NCBI RefSeq assembly: GCF_014489615.1
Contig: NZ_CP060825.1
Coordinates: 5,750,001-5,814,000, forward strand
Direction: 5' to 3'
DNA from: Streptomyces genisteinicus
GTDB taxonomy: Bacteria; Actinomycetota; Actinomycetes; Streptomycetales; Streptomycetaceae
DNA: 64,000 nt
Positions 34,501 through 42,334 of this stretch are shown one piece after another (within the stretch, counting starts at the first letter, position 1; each line of letters opens with the position of its first letter). The notes beneath the pieces were generated by a model. It had not been told where the DNA came from and did not search any database. It worked only from the letters and a program-made list of their open reading frames with translations. The position numbers and the translations under genes are program-made.

Positions 34501-35792
34501 TCGGCGAGACGGTCCCGGCGGGGTCGAAGATCCGGCTCCAGAAGGACGCGGCCAACACCAGCACCTACGCGATCGACTTCGTCAACCTGGAGCAGGTCGC
34601 CCCGGTCGCGAACCCGGACCCGGCCGCCTACACGGTGCCGGCCGGCTTCTCCCACCAGGACGTCCAGAACGCCCTCGACAAGGTGCGGATGGACACCACG
34701 GGCACGCTCACGGGCGTCTACCTGCCGCCGGGCGACTACCAGACGGCGAGCAAGTTCCAGGTGTACGGCAAGGCCGTGAAGGTGGTCGGCGCCGGGCCGT
34801 GGTACACGAAGTTCCACGCCCCGTCGACGCAGGACAACACCGACATCGGCTTCCGGGCCGACAACACCGCCAAGGGGTCGCTGTTCAAGGGCTTCGCCTA
34901 CTTCGGCAACTACACCTCGCGCATCGACGGTCCCGGCAAGGTGTTCGACTTCGCCAACGTGTCGGACATGGTGATCGACGACATCTGGAACGAGCACATG
35001 GTGTGCCTCTACTGGGGCGCCAACACCGACCGGGTCACGATCAAGAACTCCCGGATCCGGAACATGTTCGCCGACGGCATCAACATGACCAACGGCTCGA
35101 CGGACAACCTGGTGTCCAACAACGACGCACGGGCGACCGGTGACGACAGCTTCGCGCTGTTCTCGGCGATCGACGCCGGCGGCGCGGACATGAAGAACAA
35201 CCTCTACGAGAACCTGACCACCACGCTGACCTGGCGTGCGGCCGGTGTCGCCGTCTACGGCGGCTACAGCAACACCTTCCGCAACATCCACATCGCGGAC
35301 ACCCTGGTCTACTCCGGGATCACCATCTCGTCCCTGGACTTCGGCTACCCGATGAACGGCTTCGGGACCGAGCCGACGACGTTCGAGAACATCTCGATCG
35401 TCCGGGCGGGCGGGCACTTCTGGGGCGGGCAGACCTTCCCCGGCATCTGGGTCTTCTCGGCCTCCAAGGTCTTCCAGGGCATCCGGGTCAACAACGTGGA
35501 CATCGTCGACCCCACCTACAGCGGGGTGATGTTCCAGACGAACTACGTGGGCGGTCAGCCGCAGTTCCCGATCAAGGACACGGTCTTCACGGACGTGACG
35601 ATCACGGGCGCGCGCAAGAGCGGTGACGCGTACGACGCCAAGTCCGGCTTCGGGCTGTGGGCGAACGAGATGCCCGAGTCGGGCCAGGGCCCGGCCGTCG
35701 GAGAGGTCGTCTTCAACGGTCTCCAGATGAGCGGCAACGCGGTGGACATCCGCAACACCACGTCCACCTTCAAGATCGTCCGCAACCCGTAG
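31506..35792 (+). CDS. Secreted multidomain alpha-1,3-glucanase (GH87-type), larger paralogue
   Basis: 1428 residues; ATG 31506 after GGGGAC. Signal peptide ~1-35; two discoidin-like domains (~38-165, ~176-310); two FN3-like modules (~318-405, ~413-497; both with AKDAAGN); a third discoidin-like fold (~505-640); two CARDB-like modules (~640-870); a CBM35-like sandwich beginning YDMYEAEDG (~875-1035); and the C-terminal beta-helix. FADGINMTNG and ATGDDSFALF give Asp1190, Asp1213 and Asp1214, the same spacing as in the upstream paralogue. The extra binding modules suggest action on insoluble glucan. Only parts of the catalytic region are similar to the neighbour, so this is an old duplication with different modular dress. 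Extracellular. Confidence 0.88.
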   Translation: MRTRKATSRAMCAVLATSLLSLGGPLLTAASAAGGPNIAVGDPAAASSSHNEYGAANITDGNQGTYWQSAGNGLPQWVQTDLGATARIDEVVLKLPAGWESRTQTLAVQGSADGTSFATLKASAAYSFTPGTGNTVTIAFPATQTRFVRVAVTANTGWAAAQLSELEVHAAGESSANLARGRAFTASSHTEVYTAGNAGDGNKATYWESRNNELPQWLQTDLGSAVRVNKAVIKLPDGWGARSQTLKIQGSTDGSSFTDLTAAKAYTFDAAGANTATVSFDAATTRYLRVLVSANSVQPGAQISELEVYGPATGDTQAPTAPANLAFTEPATGQVRLTWDAATDDTAVTGYDVYADGSLLTSVAGNVTTFTDNRPAGTRVSYYVRAKDAAGNQSANSNTVTRAGDTGDTVAPTAPANLALTEPAAGQIRLTWGASSDNTGVTAYDIYANNTRRATVAGNVTTFTESRAASETVTYSVRAKDAAGNESPHSNSVTRNGSGGTGSDLAVSKPISASSVIHTFVAENANDNNRATYWEGGAGAYPNTLTVKLGANADVSRLVLRLSPDWGRRTQTIQVLGREQSASGFTSLVAAKEYVFDPADGNTVTVPVDARTADVQLRITANSGSSAGQIADFQVIGTPAPNPDLEVTGLTASPASPVESDEITVSATVRNSGAAAAPASRLAVRLGGTTVATAQVGALAAGAQATVQASIGARDAGSYQLGAVADESGAVIEQNETNNAFTSPSALVVRPVASSDLVAAQVTTTPSSPAAGDSVTFKVALKNQGTVASASGGHGVSLALVDSRGTTVRTFTGSHDGVIAAGATTAPVNLGTWTAANGSYTLKVTVAPDSAELPVKRENNSSSQPLFVGRGANMPYDMYEAEDGTAGGGAQVVGPNRTIGDIAGEASGRKAVSLDATGEYVEFTTRASTNTLVTRFSIPDAPGGGGIDSTINVYVNGVMKKALPLTSKYAWLYGAEASPGNSPGSGAPRHIYDEAHIMLGETVPAGSKIRLQKDAANTSTYAIDFVNLEQVAPVANPDPAAYTVPAGFSHQDVQNALDKVRMDTTGTLTGVYLPPGDYQTASKFQVYGKAVKVVGAGPWYTKFHAPSTQDNTDIGFRADNTAKGSLFKGFAYFGNYTSRIDGPGKVFDFANVSDMVIDDIWNEHMVCLYWGANTDRVTIKNSRIRNMFADGINMTNGSTDNLVSNNDARATGDDSFALFSAIDAGGADMKNNLYENLTTTLTWRAAGVAVYGGYSNTFRNIHIADTLVYSGITISSLDFGYPMNGFGTEPTTFENISIVRAGGHFWGGQTFPGIWVFSASKVFQGIRVNNVDIVDPTYSGVMFQTNYVGGQPQFPIKDTVFTDVTITGARKSGDAYDAKSGFGLWANEMPESGQGPAVGEVVFNGLQMSGNAVDIRNTTSTFKIVRNP

Positions 35793-35798
35793 CGGGGG

Positions 35799-35828
35799 GC
35801 GGGCTCCGGTCCCCGGGCCGGAGCCCGC
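35799..35828 (+). terminator. Hairpin after the second glucanase gene
   Basis: Arms GCGGGCTCCGG (35799-35809) and CCGGAGCCCGC (35818-35828), perfect 11-bp stem, 7 bp past the stop. Confidence 0.7.
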
Positions 35829-35862
35829 CGATCGTTTCGAAGCACGTCGGAGGCAGGAAGAG

Positions 35863-35877
35863 CGCAAGCGCCTTGCG
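35863..35877. promoter_or_regulatory. Candidate LacI operator CGCAAG-N3-CTTGCG
   Basis: CGCAAG (35863-35868), CGC, CTTGCG (35872-35877) forms a 15-bp inverted repeat just upstream of the second LacI gene. Two further CTTGCG copies follow at 35881 and 35892. A partial CTTGCG also precedes the first LacI gene at the same distance from its start. An autoregulatory site is likely. Confidence 0.5.
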
Positions 35878-35887
35878 GTGCTTGCGC

Positions 35888-35893
35888 TATTCT
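35888..35893 (+). promoter_or_regulatory. Probable -10 element of the second LacI gene (leaderless)
   Basis: TATTCT ends 7 bases before ATG 35901 and no ribosome-binding site separates them, so transcription probably starts at the ATG. The first LacI gene shows the same arrangement. Confidence 0.45.
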
Positions 35894-35900
35894 TGCGTTC

Positions 35901-36956
35901 ATGACGCGACGACTTGCTCAGGTGGCGAAGAAGGTTGGGGTCTCGGAGGCCACGGTGTCCCGGGTGCTCAATGGGAAGCCGGGGGTGTCGGAGGCGACGC
36001 GGCAGTCGGTGCTGACGGCGCTGGATGTGCTGGGTTATGAGCGTCCGACGCAGTTGCGGGGTGAGCGTGCGCGGTTGGTGGGGTTGGTGCTGCCGGAGTT
36101 GCAGAATCCGATCTTTCCGGCGTTTGCCGAGGTGATCGGTGGTGCGTTGGCGCAGCAGGGGTTGACGCCGGTGTTGTGCACGCAGACGAAGGGGGGTGTG
36201 TCGGAGGCGGATTACGTGGAGTTGCTGTTGCAGCAGCAGGTGTCGGGTGTGGTGTTCGCGGGTGGGTTGTTCGCGCAGGCCGATGCGCCTCATGAGCATT
36301 ACCGGCTGCTTGCGGAGCGTCGTATTCCGGTGGTGTTGGTGAACGCGGCGATCGAGGGGCTCGATTTTCCGTGTGTGGCGTGTGACGACGCGGTGGCGGT
36401 GGAGCAGTCGTGGCGGCATCTGGTGTCGCTGGGGCACGAGCGGATCGGGCTGGTCCTCGGCCCGGCCGACCACATCCCCTCCCGGCGCAAGCTCGCCTCC
36501 GCCGAGCGCACGGCGAAGGCCCTCGGCTCCGCGCTCCGTCCCGAGTTCGTGGAGCGGTCGATGTTCTCGCTGGAGGGCGGTCAGGCGGCGGCGTCGCGGC
36601 TGCTGGAGCGGGGGGTGACGGGGATCGTGTGCGCGTCCGATCCGCTGGCGCTGGGGGCGGTGCGTGCGGCGCGCAGGCGGGGTCTGTCGGTGCCGGGGGA
36701 CGTGTCGGTGGTGGGGTACGACGATTCGGCGTTCATGACGTGCACGGAGCCGCCGCTGACCACGGTGCGGCAGCCGATCGAGGCGATGGGGCGGGCGGCT
36801 GTGGAGCTGCTGGCGACCCAGATCGAGGGCAGCGAGGTGCCTCACAGCGAGCTCCTGTTCGAGCCGGAACTCGTCGTCCGCGGCTCCACCGCCCAGGCCG
36901 CGGGCGACCGGCCCGCGGCCGCCGGCGCCCTGCCGGGGTGGGTCGCCACGGCGTGA
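35901..36956 (+). CDS. LacI-family transcriptional regulator, copy 2
   Basis: 351 residues; ATG 35901. HTH, hinge and sensor domain are the same as in the copy at 25864-26877. The nucleotide sequences match almost base for base from the TGACGCG after the first base of the start codon to about base 36900. I found six substitutions, all silent and mostly in the last 200 bp. The C-terminus then diverges (AGDRPAAAGALPGWVATA here versus AAGS). It stands directly before the sugar ABC transporter and GH13 alpha-glucosidase on the same strand, so it is the likely repressor of alpha-glucan oligosaccharide uptake. Same unusual codon mosaic as copy 1. Confidence 0.95.
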   Translation: MTRRLAQVAKKVGVSEATVSRVLNGKPGVSEATRQSVLTALDVLGYERPTQLRGERARLVGLVLPELQNPIFPAFAEVIGGALAQQGLTPVLCTQTKGGVSEADYVELLLQQQVSGVVFAGGLFAQADAPHEHYRLLAERRIPVVLVNAAIEGLDFPCVACDDAVAVEQSWRHLVSLGHERIGLVLGPADHIPSRRKLASAERTAKALGSALRPEFVERSMFSLEGGQAAASRLLERGVTGIVCASDPLALGAVRAARRRGLSVPGDVSVVGYDDSAFMTCTEPPLTTVRQPIEAMGRAAVELLATQIEGSEVPHSELLFEPELVVRGSTAQAAGDRPAAAGALPGWVATA

Positions 36957-37153
36957 CCGGCCGCGTCGCCACGGCGTGGCCGCTGCCATCCGAAACGGCA
37001 GCTTCCGCATCGAGACGACATCCTAATGTCAAACAATTACGAAATCAGCGCGAGATATTGCGTTCACTTGTTCATGGTGGTTGAGTGTGCGGCGCCCCAC
37101 AACGCATCGGCGGTGGGGCGCCTTCCTCGTTCATGCTCGAAGGGGATCCACCC

Positions 37154-38569
37154 ATGAGAAGTGCTCGGTTCCGCCGTGTCCGCCGTGCCGGCGTCATGAC
37201 CCTCGTCTCCGCCGTCTCGCTCACCGCGCTGGCCGCCTGCGGCACCAGCAGCAGCAGCGACGACGACTCGGGGACCGGCAGCAGCGGGTCCTCCGACCCC
37301 GCCGCCCCGCTGGACCCGAAGACCAAGGTCACGATCACCATCGACTGCATGCCGCCGACGGCGAAGCAGGCCGAGCTGAAGGAGTGGAAGGAGGACGTCG
37401 AGGAGTTCAACAAGACGTACCCCAACGTCACCATCGAGGGCCGCTCCACCCCCGGCCAGTGTCTGGAGCCGCCGCGCTTCACCGCGATGCTCAAGGCCAA
37501 GTCGCAGCCCGACGTCTTCTACACCTACTTCACCGACCTGCCGCAGGTGCTCGACAACGCCGGTGCCGAGGACATCACCGCGTACGTCACCGACAAGTCC
37601 GTGCCCCTGCTGAAGGACATCGACCCCAATGTGATGGCCTCCCTCAAGCAGGACGGCAAGCTCTACGGCCTGCCCACCAGCAACTACACCATGGGCCTGC
37701 TGGTCAACCGGAAGCTGTTCAAGGACGCCGGACTCGACCCGGACGCGCCGCCGCGCACCTGGGAGGAGGTCCGCACCGCCGCCAAGAAGATCGCCGGACT
37801 CGGCAAGGGCATCGCCGGCTTCGGCGAGTACAGCGCGGGCAACACCGGCGGCTGGCACTTCACCGCGCAGATGTACAGCGTCGGCGGCGAGGTCGTGGAC
37901 GCCAGCGGCAAGAAGGCCGCCTTCAACGGCACCCTCGGCAAGCAGGTCGCCGAGAACCTCCACGCCATGCGCTGGGAGGACGACAGCATGGGCAAGACCC
38001 AGCTGCTCAAGTGGGGCGACCTCCAGAAGCAGATCGCCACCGACAAGCTGGGCATGTTCCTCGCCGCGCCCGACGACATCGCGTACATGGTCCAGCAGCT
38101 CGGCGCCAAGTACGAGAACTTCGGCATGGGCCCCATCCCCGGCGAGCGCAACACCCTCGCCGGCGGCAACGCCTACATGATCAAGAAGGGGATATCCCCC
38201 GACAAGGTCAAGGCCGCCATCGCCTGGCTGAACTTCAAGAACCTCAGCGTCGGCAAGGGCCAGTTCGACTGGGCCCGCACCAAGGCGGACGGGCTGCCCG
38301 TCGGCGTCCCGCAGCCCAACTTCTGGCTGAACGCGTCCAAGACCGCCGACGACGAGGCGCGCATCGAGCACGCCACCATGCCGGTCGAGAACTTCCGCTC
38401 CTTCATGGACAACCCCGTCGCCGGCAAGGCAGAGCCGCCGAAGGCGCAGGAGGTCTACAAGGTCCTCGACAACGTGATGTCCGGCATCCTCACCAACAAG
38501 GACGCCGACATCGACAAGCTGCTCGCCACCGCCGAGCAGCAGGTCAACCAGGTCCTCGCCAACCAGTGA
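37154..38569 (+). CDS. Sugar ABC transporter solute-binding lipoprotein
   Basis: 471 residues; ATG 37154 after AAGGGGAT. It has an Arg-rich N-region, hydrophobic stretch and lipobox LAAC, then a Ser/Asp/Gly linker, typical of an acylated binding protein. The mature part is an extracellular family-1 binding protein (TYPNVTIEGRST, KAKSQPDVFYTYFTDLPQ, GLPTSNYTMGLLVNRKLF, GGNAYMIKKG). It precedes two MalF/MalG-like permeases and an alpha-glucosidase and follows a LacI regulator, so its ligand is probably an alpha-glucan oligosaccharide released by the upstream glucanases. No ATPase gene is in the operon; a shared MsiK-type ATPase, usual in Streptomyces, is inferred. The region 36957-37153 upstream is AT-rich and carries its promoter. 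Confidence 0.92.
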   Translation: MRSARFRRVRRAGVMTLVSAVSLTALAACGTSSSSDDDSGTGSSGSSDPAAPLDPKTKVTITIDCMPPTAKQAELKEWKEDVEEFNKTYPNVTIEGRSTPGQCLEPPRFTAMLKAKSQPDVFYTYFTDLPQVLDNAGAEDITAYVTDKSVPLLKDIDPNVMASLKQDGKLYGLPTSNYTMGLLVNRKLFKDAGLDPDAPPRTWEEVRTAAKKIAGLGKGIAGFGEYSAGNTGGWHFTAQMYSVGGEVVDASGKKAAFNGTLGKQVAENLHAMRWEDDSMGKTQLLKWGDLQKQIATDKLGMFLAAPDDIAYMVQQLGAKYENFGMGPIPGERNTLAGGNAYMIKKGISPDKVKAAIAWLNFKNLSVGKGQFDWARTKADGLPVGVPQPNFWLNASKTADDEARIEHATMPVENFRSFMDNPVAGKAEPPKAQEVYKVLDNVMSGILTNKDADIDKLLATAEQQVNQVLANQ

Positions 38570-38574
38570 CCGCG

Positions 38575-38611
38575 TCCCGGCGGGGCGGGCGACGCGCCCG
38601 CCCCGCCGGGA
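38575..38611 (+). terminator. 17-bp stem hairpin between binding-protein and permease genes
   Basis: Left arm 38575-38591 and right arm 38595-38611 are perfectly complementary with an ACG loop, 6 bp after the binding-protein stop. Such a structure would stabilise or attenuate the transcript so that the binding protein exceeds the permeases. Confidence 0.7.
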
Positions 38612-38720
38612 GCACCCGGTGCCCGCCCGGCACACGCCCCGCCCCGTGCCGGGCACCCGCCCGCCGAGGGCCCCTTCCGTGCTGGACCACTACCAGGCAG
38701 ACCCGTACCAAGGAGCAACG

Positions 38721-39680
38721 ATGTCGGCCCCCAGCCTGACCCCGAGCAAGGCGGCCCCGCCCCGCCGCAACCCGCCTCGCGCGGCCGGCCCCGCGCCGTC
38801 CACGGGACGCTTCGCCAAGAGCCTGAAGCGCAACCTCACGGCCCACGGCTTCCTCATCGGCGCGGTCCTCTGCTTCGCGGTGTTCTCCTGGTACCCGATG
38901 GTCCGGGAGTTCTTCCTCGCCTTCCAGAAGACCGACGGCGGCACGACGACCTGGGTGGGCCTGGACAACCTGACCACGGTCGTCAACGATCCGGCGTTCT
39001 GGCAGGCATGGCGCAACACGGCGCTCTTCACCGTGCTCGCGCTGGTGCTCGGCTTCGCCGTCCCGTTCGTCGCGGCCGTCGTCATCAACGAGTTCCACCA
39101 CGGGCAGGGCTACCTCCGGCTGCTGGTCTACCTGCCGGTGATGCTCCCGCCGGTCGCCGCGGTGCTGCTCTTCAAGTACCTGTACGACCCGGGCTACGGC
39201 CTCCTCAACGAACTCTTCGGAGCCGTCGGACTGCCCGAACAGCAGTGGCTCCAGGACCCGGACATCTCGATGCTCGCCGTCGTCGTCGCCTCGACCTGGA
39301 TGAACATGGGCGGCGCCACCCTGATCTACCTCGCCGCGCTCCAGGGCATCCCCGGCGAACTGTACGAGGCGGCGGAACTGGACGGCGCCGGCATCCTGCG
39401 CAAGATCTGGCACGTCACCATCCCGCAGACCCGGCTGATCCTCTCGCTGATGCTGCTGATGCAGGTCATCGCCACCATGCAGGTGTTCGTCGAACCGTTC
39501 CTGCTGACCGGCGGCGCCGGTCCCGAGGGCTCGACCACCACCGTCGTCTACCTGATCTACCAGTACGCCTTCAACTTCAACAACTACGGTGCCGCGGCGG
39601 CGCTCGGCCTGCTCCTGCTCGTACTCCTCGCCGGATTCTCGGCGGCGTACGTCAAGCTCAGCCGCGCCGAGGACGAGTAG
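38721..39680 (+). CDS. Sugar ABC transporter permease (MalF-like)
   Basis: 319 residues; ATG 38721 after AAGGAG. A ~40-residue Pro/Ala-rich N-terminal tail precedes six membrane segments (FLIGAVLCFAVFSWYPM, FTVLALVLGFAVPFVAAVVI, LLVYLPVMLPPVAAVLL, MLAVVVASTWMNMGGATLIYL, LILSLMLLMQVIATMQVFV, LGLLLLVLLAGFSAAY). The EAA loop is YEAAELDGAGILRKIWHVTIP, the contact site for the ATPase. It forms the transmembrane channel with the permease encoded next and takes ligand from the upstream lipoprotein. The intergenic gap holds a strong hairpin, so expression may be lower than that of the binding protein. Confidence 0.92.
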   Translation: MSAPSLTPSKAAPPRRNPPRAAGPAPSTGRFAKSLKRNLTAHGFLIGAVLCFAVFSWYPMVREFFLAFQKTDGGTTTWVGLDNLTTVVNDPAFWQAWRNTALFTVLALVLGFAVPFVAAVVINEFHHGQGYLRLLVYLPVMLPPVAAVLLFKYLYDPGYGLLNELFGAVGLPEQQWLQDPDISMLAVVVASTWMNMGGATLIYLAALQGIPGELYEAAELDGAGILRKIWHVTIPQTRLILSLMLLMQVIATMQVFVEPFLLTGGAGPEGSTTTVVYLIYQYAFNFNNYGAAAALGLLLLVLLAGFSAAYVKLSRAEDE

Positions 39681-39697
39681 GACCGGGGAGAACAGCC

Positions 39698-40573
39698 ATG
39701 TCCACACGCACGCTCATCTCGCCGGCCCAGCTCGCCAGGCCCCGCGGCAGGAAGCTCTACTGGGTGACCTTCGCCGTCGTCGTCGGCATCTTCACCATCG
39801 CCTTCCTCGGCCCCTTGTACTGGCTCGTCTCCAGCGGCTTCAAGGACGCCCAGGAAGTCATCCAGACCCCGCCGACGCTCGTCCCCGGCTCCTTCGAGCC
39901 GGAGAACTACAGCAGGGCCTGGGAGGTCATGGACCTCGCCAGCCTGCTCTTCAACACCCTCTACTACGCCTTCGGCGCGCTCGCCTTCCAGCTCGTCTTC
40001 GACGTCGCCGCCGCCTACTCGCTCTCCAAGCTCCGCCCGGTCCTCGGCAAGGCCATCCTCGGCATGATGCTGGCCACGCTGATGATCCCCGCCACCGTGC
40101 TGGTGGTGCCGCAGTACCTCACCGTGCTCGACGTGCCCCTCATCGAGCGCAACCTGCTGAACTCGCCCTGGGCGATCTGGCTCCCGTCGGTGACCAACGC
40201 CTTCAACATCTTCCTGCTGAAGCGCTTCTTCGACTCGATCCCCAAGGAACTGCTGGACGCCGCCTCCATGGACGGCGCACGGCCCATGCGCATCCTGTGG
40301 TCGATCGTGCTGCCCATCTCCCGGCCCATCCTCGGAGTCGTGTCCATCTTCGCCGTCGTCGGCGTGTGGAAGGACTTCCTCTGGCCGATGCTCACCCTGC
40401 CCGACCCGACGAAGCAGACCCTCAACGTCGGCATCTACTCCCTCTCCAACGGCGTCCCGGTGAACGTGCTCATCGCCGCGCTCACCATCGCCTCGATACC
40501 GACGCTGCTCATCTTCCTGGTCTTCCAGCGGAACATCATGAGCGGCCTCACCGCGGGCGGACTCAAGGGCTGA
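39698..40573 (+). CDS. Sugar ABC transporter permease (MalG-like)
   Basis: 291 residues; ATG 39698 after GGGGAG. Membrane segments include YWVTFAVVVGIFTIAFLGPL, ALAFQLVFDVAAAYSLSKL, GMMLATLMIPATVLVVPQY and VSIFAVVGVWKDFLWPML. The EAA loop is LLDAASMDGARPMRILWSIVLP. It pairs with the preceding MalF-like subunit, 17 bp away. FKDAQEVIQTPPTLVP in the first extracellular loop is typical of carbohydrate importers of the CUT1 class, which take di- to oligosaccharides, consistent with import of glucan fragments. Confidence 0.92.
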   Translation: MSTRTLISPAQLARPRGRKLYWVTFAVVVGIFTIAFLGPLYWLVSSGFKDAQEVIQTPPTLVPGSFEPENYSRAWEVMDLASLLFNTLYYAFGALAFQLVFDVAAAYSLSKLRPVLGKAILGMMLATLMIPATVLVVPQYLTVLDVPLIERNLLNSPWAIWLPSVTNAFNIFLLKRFFDSIPKELLDAASMDGARPMRILWSIVLPISRPILGVVSIFAVVGVWKDFLWPMLTLPDPTKQTLNVGIYSLSNGVPVNVLIAALTIASIPTLLIFLVFQRNIMSGLTAGGLKG

Positions 40574-40607
40574 AGGCCCGCGTCCCGCCCGTCACCTCCC
40601 AAGCCTT

Positions 40608-40649
40608 CGCCGCCGGCCCGTCCGATGCCCCGCTTCCGGGCCGGCGGCG
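40608..40649 (+). terminator. 13-bp stem hairpin between permease and glucosidase genes
   Basis: Arms CGCCGCCGGCCCG (40608-40620) and CGGGCCGGCGGCG (40637-40649) with a 16-nt loop. It could be a processing or attenuation site inside the operon. Confidence 0.6.
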
Positions 40650-40679
40650 GAGATCCACTCTGCCCGAAAGGACCGTCAC

Positions 40680-42284
40680 GTGGCAGCCCCCGACCCGCAG
40701 CGCACCGACGACTGGTGGCGCGACGCCGTCATCTACCAGGTGTACCCACGCAGTTTCGCCGACGGCGACGGCGACGGCACCGGGGACCTCGCGGGAGTCC
40801 GGGCCGGACTGCCGTACCTCGCCGACCTGGGCGTCGACGCCGTCTGGTTCACGCCCTGGTACCTCTCCCCGCTGGTCGACGGCGGCTACGACGTCGCCGA
40901 CTACCGCACCATCGACCCCGCCTTCGGCACCCTCGCCGAGGCCGAGAAGCTGATCGCCGAGGCCCGCCAGCTCGGCATCCGCACCATCGTCGACATCGTG
41001 CCCAACCACATCTCCGACCAGCACGCCTGGTTCCGGGCCGCCCTCGCCGCCGGACCCGGCAGTCCCGAACGGGAGCTCTTCCACTTCCGGCCCGGCCGCG
41101 GCGAGAACGGCGAACTCCCGCCCAACGACTGGCCCTCCCAGTTCGCCGGCCCGACCTGGACCCGGGTCCCCGACGGCGAGTGGTACCTCCACCTCTTCAC
41201 CCCCGAGCAGCCCGACCTCAACTGGGCCCACCCCGCGGTCCGCCAGGAACACGAGGACGTGCTCCGCTTCTGGTTCGAACGCGGTGTCGCCGGCGTCCGC
41301 ATCGACTCCGCCGCCCTCCTCGCCAAGGACCCGGCGCTGCCCGACTTCACCGAGGGCGTCGACCCCCACCCGTACATCGACCAGGACGAACTCCACGACA
41401 TCTACCGCTCGTGGCGTGCCATCGCCGACGAGTACGGCGGTGTGTTCGTCGGCGAGGTGTGGCTGCCCGACGCCGAGCGGTTCGCCCGCTACCTGCGCCC
41501 CGACGAACTGCACACCGCGTTCAACTTCAGCTTCCTCGCCTGCCCGTGGGACCCGGAGCGGCTGCGCCGCTCCATCGACGACACCCTCGCCGAGCACGCG
41601 CCGGTCGGCGCCCCGGCGACCTGGGTGCTGTGCAATCACGACGTGACCCGCACCGCCACCCGCTACGGGCGCGCCGACACCGCGTTCGACTTCGCCACCA
41701 AGGAGTTCGGCACCCCGACCGACCTCGCGCTCGGCACCCGCCGCGCCCGCGCCGCCGCCCTGCTGAGCCTCGCCCTGCCCGGTTCCGTCTACGTGTACCA
41801 GGGCGAAGAGCTCGGCCTGCCCGAGGCCGACATCCCGCTCGACCGCATCGAGGACCCGATGCACTTCCGTTCCGAGGGCCGCGACCCGGGCCGCGACGGC
41901 TGCCGGGTGCCACTGCCCTGGGAGGCGGACGCCCCCTGGTGCGGCTTCGGCTCACAGACCGAGCCGTGGCTCCCGCAGCCCGAGGGGTGGGCCCGCTACG
42001 CGGCCGACCGGCAGTCGGCGGACCCCGATTCGATGCTGGCGCTCTACCGCGAGGCGCTGCGGCTGCGCCGCAGCGAGGCGGGCTTCGGCGACGGGCCCCT
42101 GAGCTGGCTCCCCGCACCCGACGGCGTCCTCGCCTTCGCACGGGCCGACGGGCTGCTGTGCCTGGTCAACCTGTCGCCGGAGCCCGTGGAGCTGCCCGCC
42201 CACAGCACCCGGCTGCTGACCAGCGGGCCGCTCGACGAGCAGGGCCGGCTGCCGTCCGACACGGCGGTCTGGCTGCGCGCCTGA
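40680..42284 (+). CDS. GH13 alpha-glucosidase
   Basis: 534 residues; GTG 40680 with AAAGGA seven bases upstream. The GH13 conserved regions are present in order: DIVPNH, GVRIDSAA (nucleophile Asp209), FVGEVW (acid/base Glu259) and LCNHDVTR (Asp321), with the opening DAVIYQVYPRSFADGDGDGTGDL of oligo-1,6-/alpha-glucosidases. There is no signal peptide, so it acts in the cytosol on imported oligosaccharides. As the last gene of the ABC operon it completes the pathway from extracellular alpha-glucan to glucose. The exact linkage preference (alpha-1,3 versus alpha-1,4) cannot be read off, but the context favours nigero-oligosaccharides. Confidence 0.92.
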   Translation: MAAPDPQRTDDWWRDAVIYQVYPRSFADGDGDGTGDLAGVRAGLPYLADLGVDAVWFTPWYLSPLVDGGYDVADYRTIDPAFGTLAEAEKLIAEARQLGIRTIVDIVPNHISDQHAWFRAALAAGPGSPERELFHFRPGRGENGELPPNDWPSQFAGPTWTRVPDGEWYLHLFTPEQPDLNWAHPAVRQEHEDVLRFWFERGVAGVRIDSAALLAKDPALPDFTEGVDPHPYIDQDELHDIYRSWRAIADEYGGVFVGEVWLPDAERFARYLRPDELHTAFNFSFLACPWDPERLRRSIDDTLAEHAPVGAPATWVLCNHDVTRTATRYGRADTAFDFATKEFGTPTDLALGTRRARAAALLSLALPGSVYVYQGEELGLPEADIPLDRIEDPMHFRSEGRDPGRDGCRVPLPWEADAPWCGFGSQTEPWLPQPEGWARYAADRQSADPDSMLALYREALRLRRSEAGFGDGPLSWLPAPDGVLAFARADGLLCLVNLSPEPVELPAHSTRLLTSGPLDEQGRLPSDTAVWLRA

Positions 42285-42291
42285 CCGGGCA

Positions 42292-42334
42292 CCCGGCAGG
42301 GCGCTCCGGCCGTGTACCGGCCCGCCCTGCCGGG
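42292..42334 (+). terminator. Terminator after the alpha-glucosidase operon
   Basis: Arms CCCGGCAGGGCG (42292-42303) and CGCCCTGCCGGG (42323-42334) enclose a GGCCG/CCGGCC stem. The rest of 42335-42760 shows no gene or motif I can support. Confidence 0.7.

Noticed and set aside
31566..37010. An 1800-codon open frame on the minus strand opposite the glucanase and LacI genes
   Set aside because: It is a mirror frame created by high third-position GC. It has no domains, spans two plus-strand genes and their terminators, and its residues are Arg/Gly/Val/Asp low-complexity.
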